Positions 20,421-30,290 of a stretch of 64,000 bases of DNA are shown piece after piece. The notes under the pieces were generated by a model. It searched no databases, had not been told where the DNA came from, and saw only the letters and a list, made by a program, of their open reading frames with translations. The stretch's first letter is position 1. Each line of letters starts with the position of its first letter. The DNA comes from an uncultured Lachnospiraceae bacterium. Its GTDB lineage: Bacteria > Bacillota > Clostridia > Lachnospirales > Lachnospiraceae. The translations under genes were made by a program, and so were the position numbers. The stretch spans positions 1 to 64,000 of the forward strand of contig CAKRMH010000013.1 of the NCBI GenBank assembly GCA_934364805.1. Reading direction: 5' to 3'.

Positions 20421-21158
20421 CTATGACAAATTTGCGATTACATGAAATGCGGACGTAACGACCGGAAGCATTCCAATCCCAAACAGGATCACATCCTGTA
20501 AATGAAATCCAACCTGACAGATATTCGTCCTTTTTGTATCTACGCTAAGTCCTCTCGTCAACGCAGCCGCCGATAACTCATTTCCGATATTCACGGAACA
20601 GACGATCAGCGGAATCAGACGATACTCAATCATTTTTCCAGCATTTTTTCCGCCAAAATGAATGCCTCTCATTCTCATTGCTGCACTGATGGCACGAAAT
20701 TCCTCCAGAATCGTCGGGAAAAATCGAAACATCACTGCAAATGGAATATAAATCTGAGTGGGCACATGCATTTTTTCCATAGATGCAATAAATTCACTCA
20801 CATTTGTGGTCTGCATGATATACGCTCCCATAATAAGCGCTGGCATGATACGGACTGCAAACATTAAAAATGCAGCAATCAATATACGGATCACCCCGGA
20901 TGCATCTGATATAAGCCATCCATTCAAAAGCCAGATTGTGACATAACTAATCAGATACATTGCAAACATTTTCCACCTGTATGCAGTAAGCAGCAAAAAC
21001 AGCGGTACAAGACTCAAAAGTATCTGCTGCCACCCTGTTTTATATCCGCCTGCTCCTCCAAGCACGAAAATACAGAGTATGATCATGTAATAGATTTTTG
21101 TACGCGGATCGATCACAAGTCCCCGTTTTTCCGTATAAAGTTGAAAATCTACACCCAT
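20421..21158 (-). CDS. ECF transporter T component (CbiQ/EcfT family)
   Basis: 245-residue membrane protein coupling an S component to ATPases. The sequence starts MGVDFQLYTEKRGLVIDPRT, has about five membrane helices, and carries the T-component coupling-helix signature ending in RMRGIHFGGKN (Ala-Arg-Gly-like pair) and later SAAALTRGLSVD. The ATG at 21156-21158 overlaps the stop of the S gene (TAATG), so translation is coupled. A longer frame reading into the S gene is rejected. No ECF A/A' ATPase gene follows, which is unusual for a dedicated ECF operon. Confidence 0.85.
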   Translation of the reverse strand: MGVDFQLYTEKRGLVIDPRTKIYYMIILCIFVLGGAGGYKTGWQQILLSLVPLFLLLTAYRWKMFAMYLISYVTIWLLNGWLISDASGVIRILIAAFLMFAVRIMPALIMGAYIMQTTNVSEFIASMEKMHVPTQIYIPFAVMFRFFPTILEEFRAISAAMRMRGIHFGGKNAGKMIEYRLIPLIVCSVNIGNELSAAALTRGLSVDTKRTNICQVGFHLQDVILFGIGMLPVVTSAFHVIANLS

Positions 21159-21748
21159 TATTCGATTCCGGCCTTTTTCAAATGTTTTTTCAGCATGGAT
21201 GTTCCCCACAGTCCGCCAAAGATCCCGCTTACAAAACAGATGACAAGAAGAAGCGGACACGTCCAGAATGGGAGTAATCTGTTAATCGCATCTGTGAATC
21301 CTGTTCCCACGGCTTCTGCCCTTGATGCAATAAATGCGTCCCTGTCAAAGTAAAAAAGAAAGTAATTGCCCCATACCCAGCAAAAGAAAGTTCCGTTTGC
21401 AAGGATCGACTTTATTCTGCTTGAATATGCTCCACTTTTTACGATCATTTCTGTGATAAATCCCGATATGATACTTACAATAAGGGGATAATATCCCATT
21501 CCTGTAAACAACATTAATGCTCCCATAATCAGGCTCATGATCCAGATCATTCCAAATTTTTTTACCTTTGTAAGAAAAAGTTCAAATATAATTCCTCCAA
21601 CAAGTGGAATAACGATCGTCAATGCCGGATAACCGACCGGTATCATTCCGAGCATTGCTGCCGCAAATACGACAACAAACAGGATTGCGGAGTAAATTCC
21701 AATGTTGATAATGTCTTTCCCTGTAAGTTTGTTTGTGTTTTTTGTCAT
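21158..21748 (-). CDS. MptD/Trep_Strep-type putative ECF S component
   Basis: 196-residue integral membrane protein with about six helices. The opening helix region (LTGKDIINIGIYSAILFVVV) is typical of the Trep_Strep/MptD family of putative substrate-binding S components. The ATG of MTKNTNKLTG is selected because AAGGAGAAAAA lies directly upstream; an earlier in-frame ATG lacks a ribosome binding site. First gene of the cassette, followed by the T component with overlap. The ligand is unknown. A long inverted repeat upstream (21780-21823) is probably bound by the divergent-family TetR regulator next door. Confidence 0.8.
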   Translation of the reverse strand: MTKNTNKLTGKDIINIGIYSAILFVVVFAAAMLGMIPVGYPALTIVIPLVGGIIFELFLTKVKKFGMIWIMSLIMGALMLFTGMGYYPLIVSIISGFITEMIVKSGAYSSRIKSILANGTFFCWVWGNYFLFYFDRDAFIASRAEAVGTGFTDAINRLLPFWTCPLLLVICFVSGIFGGLWGTSMLKKHLKKAGIE

Positions 21749-21779
21749 TTTTTTCTCCTTTTTCATAAACATTTATTCT

Positions 21780-21823
21780 TTTGTGTTAGCCAACGAATAC
21801 TTCTTTTTGTTCGCTAACACAAA
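21780..21823. promoter_or_regulatory. Inverted repeat upstream of the ECF cassette
   Basis: TTTGTGTTAGC (21780-21790) and GCTAACACAAA (21813-21823) are perfect 11-bp arms separated by 22 bp. The TTTGTGTTA half-site recurs upstream of the tetR gene (22478-22486), so this is a likely TetR operator controlling the ECF/ABC cassette. Confidence 0.6.
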
Positions 21824-21825
21824 TA

Positions 21826-21849
21826 AAAAGGAGCCTTTCGGCTCCTTTT
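21826..21849 (-). terminator. Terminator of tetR
   Basis: AAAAGGAGCC-TTTC-GGCTCCTTTT hairpin touching the tetR stop codon, with a T run on the minus strand. It separates tetR from the ECF cassette. Confidence 0.85.
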
Positions 21850-22465
21850 ATAATCCCATAATATCTAACCATCCCGGCATGAAAAACCGGTTCAGCATAT
21901 CAAGACAATGTTCCATTTTTTCCTGCGGATACCCATGTATGATGGGTTCAAATACCGCTGTTGTATATGCACTAAGCAACATATGCAATTCCTCCTGCCC
22001 TGGTATCTTCACCTGATACCCGTGCACATTCATATATTCAAATGCCTGAATCATATTGTTTTGCTGTTCCTCGACAAAGTTATGTATGAAATCCTCATAT
22101 CGCGTTCCGCCAGCTCCACTGTACAGTAATTTAAATTCTTCTCTGTGGGGATATAACACTTCCCTGACCAGATCGATAAACGATTCTCCAAAAAGTGTAT
22201 TTTTGTCGGCACCGCCTTTATCCACCATTCCATATTTCATGTTTTTATGGTGTTCCAGCCATGTATCAATTTCTTCGATCAAAGGCTGCATAAGTGCGTC
22301 AAACATATCCTCTTTGTTTTTGTAGTGGCGGTATAACCCGGCTGCTGACATTCCTGCCCTGACTGCAATACTTCTGACAGATGCCTTTTCAAATCCTTTC
22401 TCAAGGAACTCTGCTCTTACCGCTTCCATAACCTGAATATGACTTGCAGTTTTATCTCTTGGCAT
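21848..22465 (-). CDS. TetR-family transcriptional regulator
   Basis: 205 residues. The N-terminal helix-turn-helix spans about residues 10-55 (FLEKGFEKASVRSIAVRAGM, SAAGLYRHYKNKEDMF); the C-terminal region is a ligand-binding helical domain with several aromatic residues. It lies upstream of, and in the same direction as, the ECF S/T and ABC genes, but has its own terminator. Related palindromes are found before both transcription units, which argues for control of the cassette plus autoregulation. The effector is unknown. Confidence 0.88.
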   Translation of the reverse strand: MPRDKTASHIQVMEAVRAEFLEKGFEKASVRSIAVRAGMSAAGLYRHYKNKEDMFDALMQPLIEEIDTWLEHHKNMKYGMVDKGGADKNTLFGESFIDLVREVLYPHREEFKLLYSGAGGTRYEDFIHNFVEEQQNNMIQAFEYMNVHGYQVKIPGQEELHMLLSAYTTAVFEPIIHGYPQEKMEHCLDMLNRFFMPGWLDIMGL

Positions 22466-22477
22466 GTTCCACTCCGA

Positions 22478-22527
22478 TTTGTGTTATTTGTTAACGCTGT
22501 ACGCTAACGTTGATAACATATCACAAA
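22478..22527. promoter_or_regulatory. Nested palindrome upstream of tetR
   Basis: GTTAACG-CTGTA-CGCTAAC (22490-22508) is flanked by TTTGTGTTA (22478) and CACAAA (about 22522), forming a larger dyad. It shares half-sites with the repeat at 21780-21823, making it a candidate autoregulatory operator starting 13 bp before the tetR ATG. Confidence 0.5.
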
Positions 22528-22550
22528 CCAGAGTTAGTGTCAACTAATTT

Positions 22551-24047
22551 CTATGCCTCCTTTATGCTCTCGTCATCCGAATCTACCGAATCACGCAGAT
22601 CCTGGGCAAGCATATAAATCTTATTCAGGATATCCTTGCAGTTCTTCATGCTGTCCACTGTCTGGTCTGCCATACGCAGTCCTTCTGTAGAGGAAGCCGC
22701 AACCTCTTCTCCGGTGGCTGAAAGATGCGTAATATTGTCTGCAATAACCGATGTCGAATCCAGGATCTTCTGGATACTCTGTTCCGCAAGCGTAATATTG
22801 TCCATCAGGTTCTCTACCGTCTTACCAACATCCTCAAATTTATCCTTTGTATTATCGATCAGTTCATTCTGTTTCTGTACCGACTCAACAGACTCCTGAA
22901 TGCTCTCATTCGCCTTCTTTGTGTCATTATTCAGTTTCGTAATGATATCCGTAATGTTGGATGATGCCTCCTGTGTCTGCTCAGAAAGCTGGCGGATCTC
23001 CTCTGCAACAACAGCAAATCCTTTTCCTGCCTCACCTGCTCTTGCAGCTTCAATGGATGCATTGAGTGCCAGAAGATTCGTCTGATCGGAAATACTAATG
23101 ATCGAACCGATAAAGTTCTGCACCTCATTTACCTTATCTGTCAGGCTTGAGATCACTTCTACAATAATATTGCTGGAATCCTCTACGCTCTGTGCCTGCG
23201 CTTTCAGTTCCTCTACAACCTGTGTACTCTCTTTTACCGTATCATCCGTGCGGTGTGATGCCTCGATCATTTCATGGATCTCTTTTTCTGCGGTGTCTGT
23301 ATGACTCTGAATCTCGGAGCACATCATGGCCTGCTTCTGGATTGCTTCCGCCGTACTTTCCGTGCTGTTTGCAATATCTGCAATCGAATTATGGCTTACA
23401 TCAATGCTGTTCTCCAGATCATCGAGCATACCCATTGCCTGTCCAAAATGTCTTTTGATATTGTCTGCCACCAGAATCATCTTGTCGTTGCTGTCCTTCT
23501 GCCGGCTGACCGCATCCTGGATCTCGGAGAGATTCTCATTAAAAAAGCTGTTTAATTGTCGTGTCATGCTGATTGCCGCATAAGAGACAAGCAGCAATAC
23601 AAAAACAGCAATAACGCTGTTCGTTAAAATATTTGGATTCTCAGCATGTAAATGGGTGCATACACGGACAATATTAACAATCAGGACAAATCCGTTCATG
23701 ATCATCAGCATCCGCTCATCCAGATATACCATCGTTGCAATGATCAGCGGCAGTGCATATGCCCATGTTCCCTCCGTTGAATTCAGAAGAGACACAACAA
23801 CATAACCTGCTGTCATAGCTGTCACAAGCGTCACTGCACATGTACGTGTTGTCTTCTTTGCTGCATAAACAACCGAAGATACCACAAGCACTCCAATTGC
23901 TGTTGCAAGCTGCATAATCATGTCCCCGGTGTGTGCTCCCGCATGAACAAGAAGCGCAGCCGTAACCGTGACCGTAATATATGCAAATACAACTGCACAT
24001 GCAATAAACACACGTTTATTTGCCCTAAGATATTGATTTTCTTTCAT
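22551..24047 (-). CDS. Methyl-accepting chemotaxis protein, multi-spanning N-terminus
   Basis: 498 residues. About six hydrophobic helices (residues 12-175) replace the usual periplasmic sensor, followed by a long coiled-coil signalling domain. The MCP hairpin tip contains [20 protein letters not shown] and [16 protein letters not shown]. There is no Cache or HAMP domain, so the membrane domain itself or a partner protein senses. Start ATG preceded by GGGAGGATTAGTACA. A sigma-28-like promoter lies just upstream. Its sequence and architecture resemble the next MCP gene, suggesting duplication. Confidence 0.92.
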   Translation of the reverse strand: MKENQYLRANKRVFIACAVVFAYITVTVTAALLVHAGAHTGDMIMQLATAIGVLVVSSVVYAAKKTTRTCAVTLVTAMTAGYVVVSLLNSTEGTWAYALPLIIATMVYLDERMLMIMNGFVLIVNIVRVCTHLHAENPNILTNSVIAVFVLLLVSYAAISMTRQLNSFFNENLSEIQDAVSRQKDSNDKMILVADNIKRHFGQAMGMLDDLENSIDVSHNSIADIANSTESTAEAIQKQAMMCSEIQSHTDTAEKEIHEMIEASHRTDDTVKESTQVVEELKAQAQSVEDSSNIIVEVISSLTDKVNEVQNFIGSIISISDQTNLLALNASIEAARAGEAGKGFAVVAEEIRQLSEQTQEASSNITDIITKLNNDTKKANESIQESVESVQKQNELIDNTKDKFEDVGKTVENLMDNITLAEQSIQKILDSTSVIADNITHLSATGEEVAASSTEGLRMADQTVDSMKNCKDILNKIYMLAQDLRDSVDSDDESIKEA

Positions 24048-24082
24048 TGTACTAATCCTCCCAGCTTATCAATCTGTATAAT

Positions 24083-24110
24083 ATATCGGTTTACCTCATC
24101 AGAACCATTA
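24083..24110 (-). promoter_or_regulatory. Possible sigma-28 (FliA/SigD) promoter of the first MCP
   Basis: On the minus strand TAAT (24107-24110), 16 bp, ACCGATAT (24083-24090). Compare consensus TAAA-N15/16-GCCGATAA. The start codon is about 35 bp downstream. Confidence 0.45.
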
Positions 24111-24173
24111 TAACACGCAGATCAAAAAAATGACAGAATTGTCTAAAAAAACCAAAAAAACTGTTCCTGTGAT

Positions 24174-25529
24174 TTATCTCTCCTGTGCCTGCATCTCATT
24201 GTATTCGTGAATAAATCCATCCATACGTGAAGTTTCTGCCGTAAGCTTCTCTAATACGTCATTAATTACGTTAAAACGTTCCGCATTATCGGCACACATT
24301 GCATTCGTCTCCTCCGCTGATGCACTGACCTCCTCACTGGTCGATGAAAGTGTGTTTGTGCTGTCTACCAGTGTGGTATTGGATTCTTTGAGTGTTCGCA
24401 CGTTGTCACTCATATGTATGGAGTTTTCTTTCAGATCCGACATGCCACTGTGGATTCCGGCAAAATCCTCCTCAATTTCATGGATCATAGCAACCTGGTC
24501 TCCGATCTTATCCATGACATGATCCATTGACGTGATCGTATCCGTGGCATTCTGATCCAGTTTGTTAATGATCTCTTCGATATTCTCCGTTGACTGTTTG
24601 GTCTGTTCCGAAAGAACACGGATCTCTTCTGCAACGACAGCAAATCCTTTTCCTGCATCTCCTGCGCGTGCTGCTTCAATGGATGCATTTAAAGCAAGCA
24701 GATTGGTCTGGGCGGAGATCTGTTCCAGTTCATCTGACATTTCCACAGTCTCGTTTATGATATCCTGGATTCTGCCCGTAACCTCTGCCTGTTCCTGAAT
24801 GCTTGAAGAAGTGCTCTCCATGCTGGCTGCAACATCTGCCATTGCTGTATTGACGGAATTGGTAGCTTCGCTCAGTTCCTCAACCAGCGCATGGATCGAC
24901 TGTGTAGATTCATTGACGGACTGTCCGACCGTAACAATAGAATCCATCATGCTTACCTGTTTACTGCGGTTTCTTTCAAACTCATCCAATGTTTCTTCAT
25001 TATGTATCTTTGCTGCTCTTGCCGCAATACAGATTGTAACTCCGAGAATGAATGCCAGCGTACATGCCATGAAAATCTGGTTTTTCTGCTGTTGTGCCTG
25101 ACAGCCCAATACATAAAAAGAATACAGACCATTTAAAATGGTCAGGATAAGCGTGATCCCGCTAAACCGGATCTCAAGTTTCAGATCAAAAAACAGGATC
25201 ATGCTGATCAGTACCGGATAAATAAAAATATTATACAGAAAGATCGTGGATGAAAGGCACGCAGCCTCGAATGCGATCAGAAAAATGCCAAATGCAATAT
25301 GTTTAAACCGGTCTGAAAGTGGATTGACCCTATATAATACATTCGATATCACCATCGGAACTGCGATCATTGCTGCAACAGACAGGCTTCTTACGATTCC
25401 TAATCCCTGTGTGATCTGTCCCAGATACATCACGATCAGCAAACTGCCCACCGATGTGATCGACTTTGTAAGCGCCTGATTGGCTCTCTTTAATGTGTTT
25501 TCTTCAAAAGTTAACTCTGTGCATTCCAT
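24174..25529 (-). CDS. Methyl-accepting chemotaxis protein, multi-spanning N-terminus
   Basis: 451 residues: about six membrane helices (residues 20-165), then a cytoplasmic signalling domain with [20 protein letters not shown] and [16 protein letters not shown]. No HAMP. The ATG at 25527-25529 ([11 protein letters not shown]) is chosen because GGAGG lies eight bases upstream; seven residues of a longer frame are dropped. It lies downstream of, and parallel to, a MerR-like gene, with a promoter of unusual 19-bp spacing between. Confidence 0.92.
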   Translation of the reverse strand: MECTELTFEENTLKRANQALTKSITSVGSLLIVMYLGQITQGLGIVRSLSVAAMIAVPMVISNVLYRVNPLSDRFKHIAFGIFLIAFEAACLSSTIFLYNIFIYPVLISMILFFDLKLEIRFSGITLILTILNGLYSFYVLGCQAQQQKNQIFMACTLAFILGVTICIAARAAKIHNEETLDEFERNRSKQVSMMDSIVTVGQSVNESTQSIHALVEELSEATNSVNTAMADVAASMESTSSSIQEQAEVTGRIQDIINETVEMSDELEQISAQTNLLALNASIEAARAGDAGKGFAVVAEEIRVLSEQTKQSTENIEEIINKLDQNATDTITSMDHVMDKIGDQVAMIHEIEEDFAGIHSGMSDLKENSIHMSDNVRTLKESNTTLVDSTNTLSSTSEEVSASAEETNAMCADNAERFNVINDVLEKLTAETSRMDGFIHEYNEMQAQER

Positions 25530-25569
25530 GATATCAGCCTCCATTTCCAAATTTTTATTCTATGAGGCT

Positions 25570-25600
25570 ATCATAAAGGTTGGAGCAGGTCTAAGGTCAA
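25570..25600 (-). promoter_or_regulatory. Promoter with 19-bp spacer before the second MCP
   Basis: TTGACC (25595-25600) and TATGAT (25570-25575) on the minus strand, 19 bp apart. A 19-bp spacer is the hallmark of promoters activated by MerR-family proteins, and the neighbouring upstream gene encodes a MerR-like helix-turn-helix protein. No clear dyad was seen inside the spacer. Confidence 0.4.
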
Positions 25601-25610
25601 GCAGAAACAA

Positions 25611-25982
25611 CTATTTCTCTTTTGCATACTGTTCCATATCGCTCAGATCCCATGCAGCATGCCCGGATGACGTTTTCACAGTATAGAGGCATCTGTTTCC
25701 TTTCTGGATCAGCAATGACTCCGCCCCCTGCTTCCACGGAGACAGCTCCAGCATCTTTTTTTGTATGACGAACTCAAGTGTCTGGCTCTGATACGTTTCC
25801 CCTTCTTCCTTCTGCAGATGATAACAAAAATTCCCAAAGGAAAAAACCGGCGACTGGAAAAGTGTCTTGACCTCTTTATACAGAAGCACTGCATGCTCCT
25901 GATGATATACGACATAAGCATCCGGCGAAATGCCAAGCAAAGCAGCCACATCATGAATCGTATATCGTGTCTTGATCTCCAT
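25611..25982 (-). CDS. Small protein with MerR-like helix-turn-helix
   Basis: 123 residues. The first 35 residues (RYTIHDVAALLGISPDAYVV, then YHQEHAVLLYKEV) align well with the MerR N-terminal helix-turn-helix pattern Y-T-I-x-x-V-A-x-L-L-G-I-S. The remaining 85 residues match nothing I recognise and lack the long MerR dimerisation helix, so it could be a MerR-derived small regulator or sensor. Start ATG preceded by GGGAGAAGAG. It sits between two divergent chemoreceptor genes, which suggests a role in their expression. Confidence 0.7.
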   Translation of the reverse strand: MEIKTRYTIHDVAALLGISPDAYVVYHQEHAVLLYKEVKTLFQSPVFSFGNFCYHLQKEEGETYQSQTLEFVIQKKMLELSPWKQGAESLLIQKGNRCLYTVKTSSGHAAWDLSDMEQYAKEK

Positions 25983-26062
25983 AACTCTTCTCCCATTTGT
26001 TTTTTTGATTGTATCATTTTTTCATGCATTGTTCTATATGAAGTGGATCTGATTGCCAATTC

Positions 26063-26090
26063 TAAAAAATGTATGGGAAAACACCGTATT
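26063..26090 (+). promoter_or_regulatory. Possible sigma-28 promoter of the MCP-PilZ gene
   Basis: TAAA (26063-26066), 16 bp, ACCGTATT (26083-26090) resembles TAAA-N15/16-GCCGATAA. The gene start is 65 bp downstream. Confidence 0.45.
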
Positions 26091-26155
26091 TATCTTGATA
26101 GTTTATCGAAAATAAACTAAAATGAGCTTAGTACTTTTGGTCAGGAGGAATCATT

Positions 26156-28267
26156 ATGGGGTACAATGAAAATGAATTTAAAGAAAAAGCCAATCGAAAG
26201 GCACGGAGAATCTGGCTTATATTTGCGGTTCTGCTGTGTGCCAACTATGGAGGTGACGTATCAAGCGGAGATTATTCCGGTCTGAATTATGTTATTTTCC
26301 TGCTTTTATGCTGGATCCCGATTCTTTCCGGAGAGATTCTTCTTCGTGTAAAAGGATGGTCGACGGATCTTTACCGCAAAGACCTTGCGTTCGGATACGG
26401 TATCTTTTATACCTTTATCGTCTGCACAACACCTTCGTCCATTGCCTTCGCCTACATACTTCCGGTCACAAGCCTTCTTGTCATCTACAAAGACAAGGCT
26501 TTCATGATCGTGTGCGGTGTGTCCAACTGCCTGGTCATCATTGCAAGTGCGGTTTACCGCTATATGACCGGTCTGAACTCTGCAGCCTATGTCAAGGATT
26601 ATCAGATTGAATTATCCTGTCTTGTTCTCTGCTACATCTGCTATGTAATGGCGATCCGGCATCTGAACGAATCCGATGGTGCACTGACCGAAAGCATCCG
26701 CTCCGATCTTGATCGTGTTGTAAATACTGTTGAAAAAGTAAAAGGTGCCAGCAATACCGTCATGGACGGTATCACCGTAGTCCGTGAACTTGCTTCCGAA
26801 AACAAACACGGCTCTGACATGGTCGTTCTCGGTATGAACGAACTGAAAGGCAACAACGAAGTGCTCCAGGAACGCACGTCTTCCTCCATGGACATGACGA
26901 CGGACATCAGTTCCCAGGTACAGAATGTTGTTTCCCTGATCGATCAGATGGTATCGCTGACCGCCGAATCCGAAAAGCATGCCTCAGCCAGTGTAACAGA
27001 TCTTGACAGTCTTGTGGAGACTGCCCATACCATGTCCCGCCTTTCTACCGAGGTTGAGGATGTTCTTCATGATTTCCGTGACCAGTTTGAGACCGTAAAA
27101 GCAGAAACCGGAACAATCGAGAATATCTCGTCCCAGACCAATCTGCTTGCACTGAATGCGTCCATTGAAGCTGCGCGTGCCGGAGACGCCGGGAAAGGAT
27201 TTGCTGTCGTTGCAGAAGAGATCCGTACTCTGAGTGCCGAGACACAGAATTCTTCCAGTCAGATCCGTGAAGCCCTCACACATTTACAGGAGACTTCCGA
27301 TAAAATGACCCAGTCCGTGGAACAGACCTTAAATCTGATTCAGGAGACACTGGAAAAAGTCTCAAAAGCAAGTGAAAATATCAGTAAAATCCATTCCGAT
27401 TCCAACCAGCTTGGTGACCATATCGAAGTCATTGATACGGCGATCAAGGAAGTGGAGACCTCCAACCTCCAGCTTGTAGACAATATGAAACAGGTATCGC
27501 ATGTTGTGTCAGACATGAATACCTGTGTCACAAGTTCCGACGATACAAGCCGAAAAATGGTAAGTAAATATGAAGAAAGTGCGGATAACATCAATTCCAT
27601 TGAAGGCACTCTGGAAACCCTGATGCGCGAACTTGGAATTGGCGGATTTATGGGCATTGAAGATATTGTTCCGGGCATGAAGATCGAACTTCACTGCAAT
27701 GCAGATGCTTCCCACACCAAATACCATGGCGAACTTGTGGAACAACTGGATGACGGGATCATTGCCACCTTTACCAAAGAACTGTCAGATACTGGTTCTT
27801 CGGACTATTGTGTACAGGTTACCGCCGGCAATATCCTTTATTGCTGGGATCATACGGAGCTCTGCCCGGATCCGGGACACAGACCTCATACTTATCTGTT
27901 CACAGTTCACTCCAGACCTCGTATCAATAACCGCAGAAAATATCCGCGCGTTGATATTTCCAATGCATGTACGATCACGATGAAAAAGACCGGCCAGACC
28001 TTCCATGGACAGCTGGATAACCTGAGTGCCAATGGTTTTGCATTCCTTTCGGATAATAAATTCTTTGCGCAGAATAAAGGAGCCGGGCTGACCATTCAGA
28101 TCCATGATTTTGCATTGCCGGAACACAATATTCTGGAAGGACGCATCATCCGCTGCTCTGCAAATGACGGCATGTACATTGTAGGCTGTCAGATGCCGGA
28201 AGACAGTTATTATATTATGGATTATGTGGAAAAGCTTCTGGTGCAGGAAAAACACGCTGACCACTGA
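26156..28267 (+). CDS. Chemoreceptor fused to a YcgR/MotI-like PilZ module
   Basis: 703 residues. Residues about 15-170 hold about six membrane helices; 190-490 form an MCP signalling domain with [20 protein letters not shown] and [16 protein letters not shown]. The C-terminal 200 residues are a two-domain flagellar-brake unit. A PilZN-like beta barrel covers about 500-590 ([25 protein letters not shown]). A PilZ domain starts at 593, with the c-di-GMP motifs Arg593-Arg594-x3-Arg598 (RRKYPR) and Asn622-x-Ser-x-x-Gly (NLSANG). All key residues are present, so c-di-GMP binding is expected. The protein probably joins chemotaxis signalling to second-messenger level. The ATG follows AGGAGGAATCATT. 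Divergent from the MerR-like gene. Confidence 0.93.
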   Translation: MGYNENEFKEKANRKARRIWLIFAVLLCANYGGDVSSGDYSGLNYVIFLLLCWIPILSGEILLRVKGWSTDLYRKDLAFGYGIFYTFIVCTTPSSIAFAYILPVTSLLVIYKDKAFMIVCGVSNCLVIIASAVYRYMTGLNSAAYVKDYQIELSCLVLCYICYVMAIRHLNESDGALTESIRSDLDRVVNTVEKVKGASNTVMDGITVVRELASENKHGSDMVVLGMNELKGNNEVLQERTSSSMDMTTDISSQVQNVVSLIDQMVSLTAESEKHASASVTDLDSLVETAHTMSRLSTEVEDVLHDFRDQFETVKAETGTIENISSQTNLLALNASIEAARAGDAGKGFAVVAEEIRTLSAETQNSSSQIREALTHLQETSDKMTQSVEQTLNLIQETLEKVSKASENISKIHSDSNQLGDHIEVIDTAIKEVETSNLQLVDNMKQVSHVVSDMNTCVTSSDDTSRKMVSKYEESADNINSIEGTLETLMRELGIGGFMGIEDIVPGMKIELHCNADASHTKYHGELVEQLDDGIIATFTKELSDTGSSDYCVQVTAGNILYCWDHTELCPDPGHRPHTYLFTVHSRPRINNRRKYPRVDISNACTITMKKTGQTFHGQLDNLSANGFAFLSDNKFFAQNKGAGLTIQIHDFALPEHNILEGRIIRCSANDGMYIVGCQMPEDSYYIMDYVEKLLVQEKHADH

Positions 28268-28379
28268 TCCACGTGAAATGAATCTTTCCGCAGAATTGTA
28301 TCAGACAATCCCAAATTGCATATACTGTGTATAAAATAATGGTGACCGTGTCTGCGGCACCTTTTCTCAGGAGTGCAAT

Positions 28380-30227
28380 ATGTGTGGAATTGCAGGATTT
28401 TGCAATCATAAAATGAATTATGAAAACCAGGCAGGCAGCTGGCGCACCTGTCTGGAACAAATGAGAACTGTGCTGGCGCACAGAGGAAATGACAATCATG
28501 GGATTTACCTGAATAAAACAACCGGGCTTGCACACAGCCGTCTGAGCATCCGCGATATTGCGGGCGGCAGCCAGCCTATGACCCGAAAACTTGATGGTCA
28601 TTCTTTTACCATCGTCTATAATGGCGAAATCTACAATACCGACGAGCTGATACCAGAGCTCTCCAAAAACGGCTATATCTTCGAAACAACCTCCGATACG
28701 GAGGTCATTTTATATTCTTATATGCATTTTGGTCCGGAATTTGTCCGTCATCTGAATGGGATTTTTGCTTTTGCCATCTGGGATGACCGGCTGAAACGGC
28801 TGCTCTTATACCGGGATCGTGCCGGTGTAAAACCGCTTTTTTACACCCTGCATGACGGCACACTGATTTTCGGTTCGGAACCAAAAGCATGTTTCCAGTT
28901 TCCTGGTTTTACTCCTTCCATTGATCAAAAAAGCCTGCAGGAACTTCTGTCCATCGGGCCTGCACATACGTCCGGATGTGGTATCTTCAAAGATCTTTTT
29001 GAGGTGCTTCCCGGACATTTTCTTACCTTTTCCGCTGCCGGGCTTACGGATGAAACCTACTGGGAGCTGCAAAGCTACGAGCATCATGCAGACTATAAGG
29101 ACACGGTCGCACATACTCGGTTTCTTGTGGAAGATGCGATCACAAGACAGATGGTTTCTGATGTGCCTGTCTGCACCTTTTTATCCGGTGGCATCGACTC
29201 GAGCATTGTAACCGCCTTCGCCTCCCGTTATCTGAAGAAACAGGGACAGACGCTCAATACCTTTTCTTTTGATTTCAAAGGAAATGATATTTACTTTCAG
29301 GCCAATGCATTCCAGCCGGAGCGTGATCTGCCATATGTCCGCAAAATGCTGACCTGGTACGATACGAATCACTCTTATCTTGAATGCGATGAAGAGACAC
29401 TGTATCATGCGCTTTTTACCGCTGTGGACGCCAAAGATTTTCCAGGCATGACGGATGTGGATTCTTCGCTCCTTTACTTCTGCAATCTGGTAAGCAGGCA
29501 GAATAAGGTTGCTTTGACCGGTGAATGTGCAGATGAAATATTTGGAGGCTATCCGTGGTTCTACCGCAGGGAGCTTCTTGAAAAGGACGGTTTTCCATGG
29601 TCCTCCGACATCACACCGCGGACTGCCTTTCTGAATGGGGATGCCGCAAAAGAGCTGGATCTTGCTTCCTATTCGCATGCCCGTTATGAGGAATCAAAAA
29701 AACAGGCACCGCTTCTCCCTGATGAGCCTCCTGAGGATCAGAGCCGGCGTATCATCGGCTATCTGAATATCAAATGGTTTATGCAGACTCTGCTTGACCG
29801 TATGGACCGCACAAGCATGTATTCCGGTCTTGAGGCAAGAGTTCCATTCGCCGATCACCGCATCATCGAATATGTTTTTAACGTGCCATGGCATATGAAA
29901 TACCAGAATGGTATTGAAAAAACACTGCTTCGCGATGCCTGCAGCGACCTTCTTCCACCGGAGCTTCTGCACCGCAGGAAAAGTCCTTATCCAAAGACCT
30001 ATCACCCGGGCTATGAGAAGCTTTTGATCCACGGAATGGAAGAGATTCTCTCTGACCCGAATTCCCCGGTTCTTCCGCTTCTTGACCCTGGAAAGGTCAG
30101 ACAATTCCTTTCTGCTCCTGCAGAATACGGAAAGCCATGGTTTGGTCAGTTGATGGCAGGACCACAGCTGATTGCATATTTTATCCAGCTCAATTACTGG
30201 ATGGAAAAATACCAGATCTCGATTTGA
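28380..30227 (+). CDS. asnB: Asparagine synthase (glutamine-hydrolysing)
   Basis: 615 residues, usual length. The N-terminal glutaminase begins MCGIAGF with Cys2 as nucleophile (after Met removal), followed by LAHRGNDNHGIY, RLSIRD and NGEIYN. The C-terminal synthetase domain has the ATP-binding P-loop FLSGGIDSSIVTAFA and GECADEIFGGYPWF. Makes asparagine from aspartate using glutamine amide nitrogen. AGGAG precedes the ATG. Monocistronic between the MCP gene and a bidirectional terminator. Confidence 0.95.
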   Translation: MCGIAGFCNHKMNYENQAGSWRTCLEQMRTVLAHRGNDNHGIYLNKTTGLAHSRLSIRDIAGGSQPMTRKLDGHSFTIVYNGEIYNTDELIPELSKNGYIFETTSDTEVILYSYMHFGPEFVRHLNGIFAFAIWDDRLKRLLLYRDRAGVKPLFYTLHDGTLIFGSEPKACFQFPGFTPSIDQKSLQELLSIGPAHTSGCGIFKDLFEVLPGHFLTFSAAGLTDETYWELQSYEHHADYKDTVAHTRFLVEDAITRQMVSDVPVCTFLSGGIDSSIVTAFASRYLKKQGQTLNTFSFDFKGNDIYFQANAFQPERDLPYVRKMLTWYDTNHSYLECDEETLYHALFTAVDAKDFPGMTDVDSSLLYFCNLVSRQNKVALTGECADEIFGGYPWFYRRELLEKDGFPWSSDITPRTAFLNGDAAKELDLASYSHARYEESKKQAPLLPDEPPEDQSRRIIGYLNIKWFMQTLLDRMDRTSMYSGLEARVPFADHRIIEYVFNVPWHMKYQNGIEKTLLRDACSDLLPPELLHRRKSPYPKTYHPGYEKLLIHGMEEILSDPNSPVLPLLDPGKVRQFLSAPAEYGKPWFGQLMAGPQLIAYFIQLNYWMEKYQISI

Positions 30228-30239
30228 TCTCTGATATGA

Positions 30240-30280
30240 AAAAACGCAGCCTTGGGATTTCCTTCCCGGACTGCGTTTTT
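30240..30280. terminator. Bidirectional terminator after asnB
   Basis: AAAAACGCAG (30240-30249) pairs with CTGCGTTTTT (30271-30280), shared by the converging asnB and chorismate mutase-shikimate kinase genes. Confidence 0.88.
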
Positions 30281-30290
30281 CTCTTCCTTG

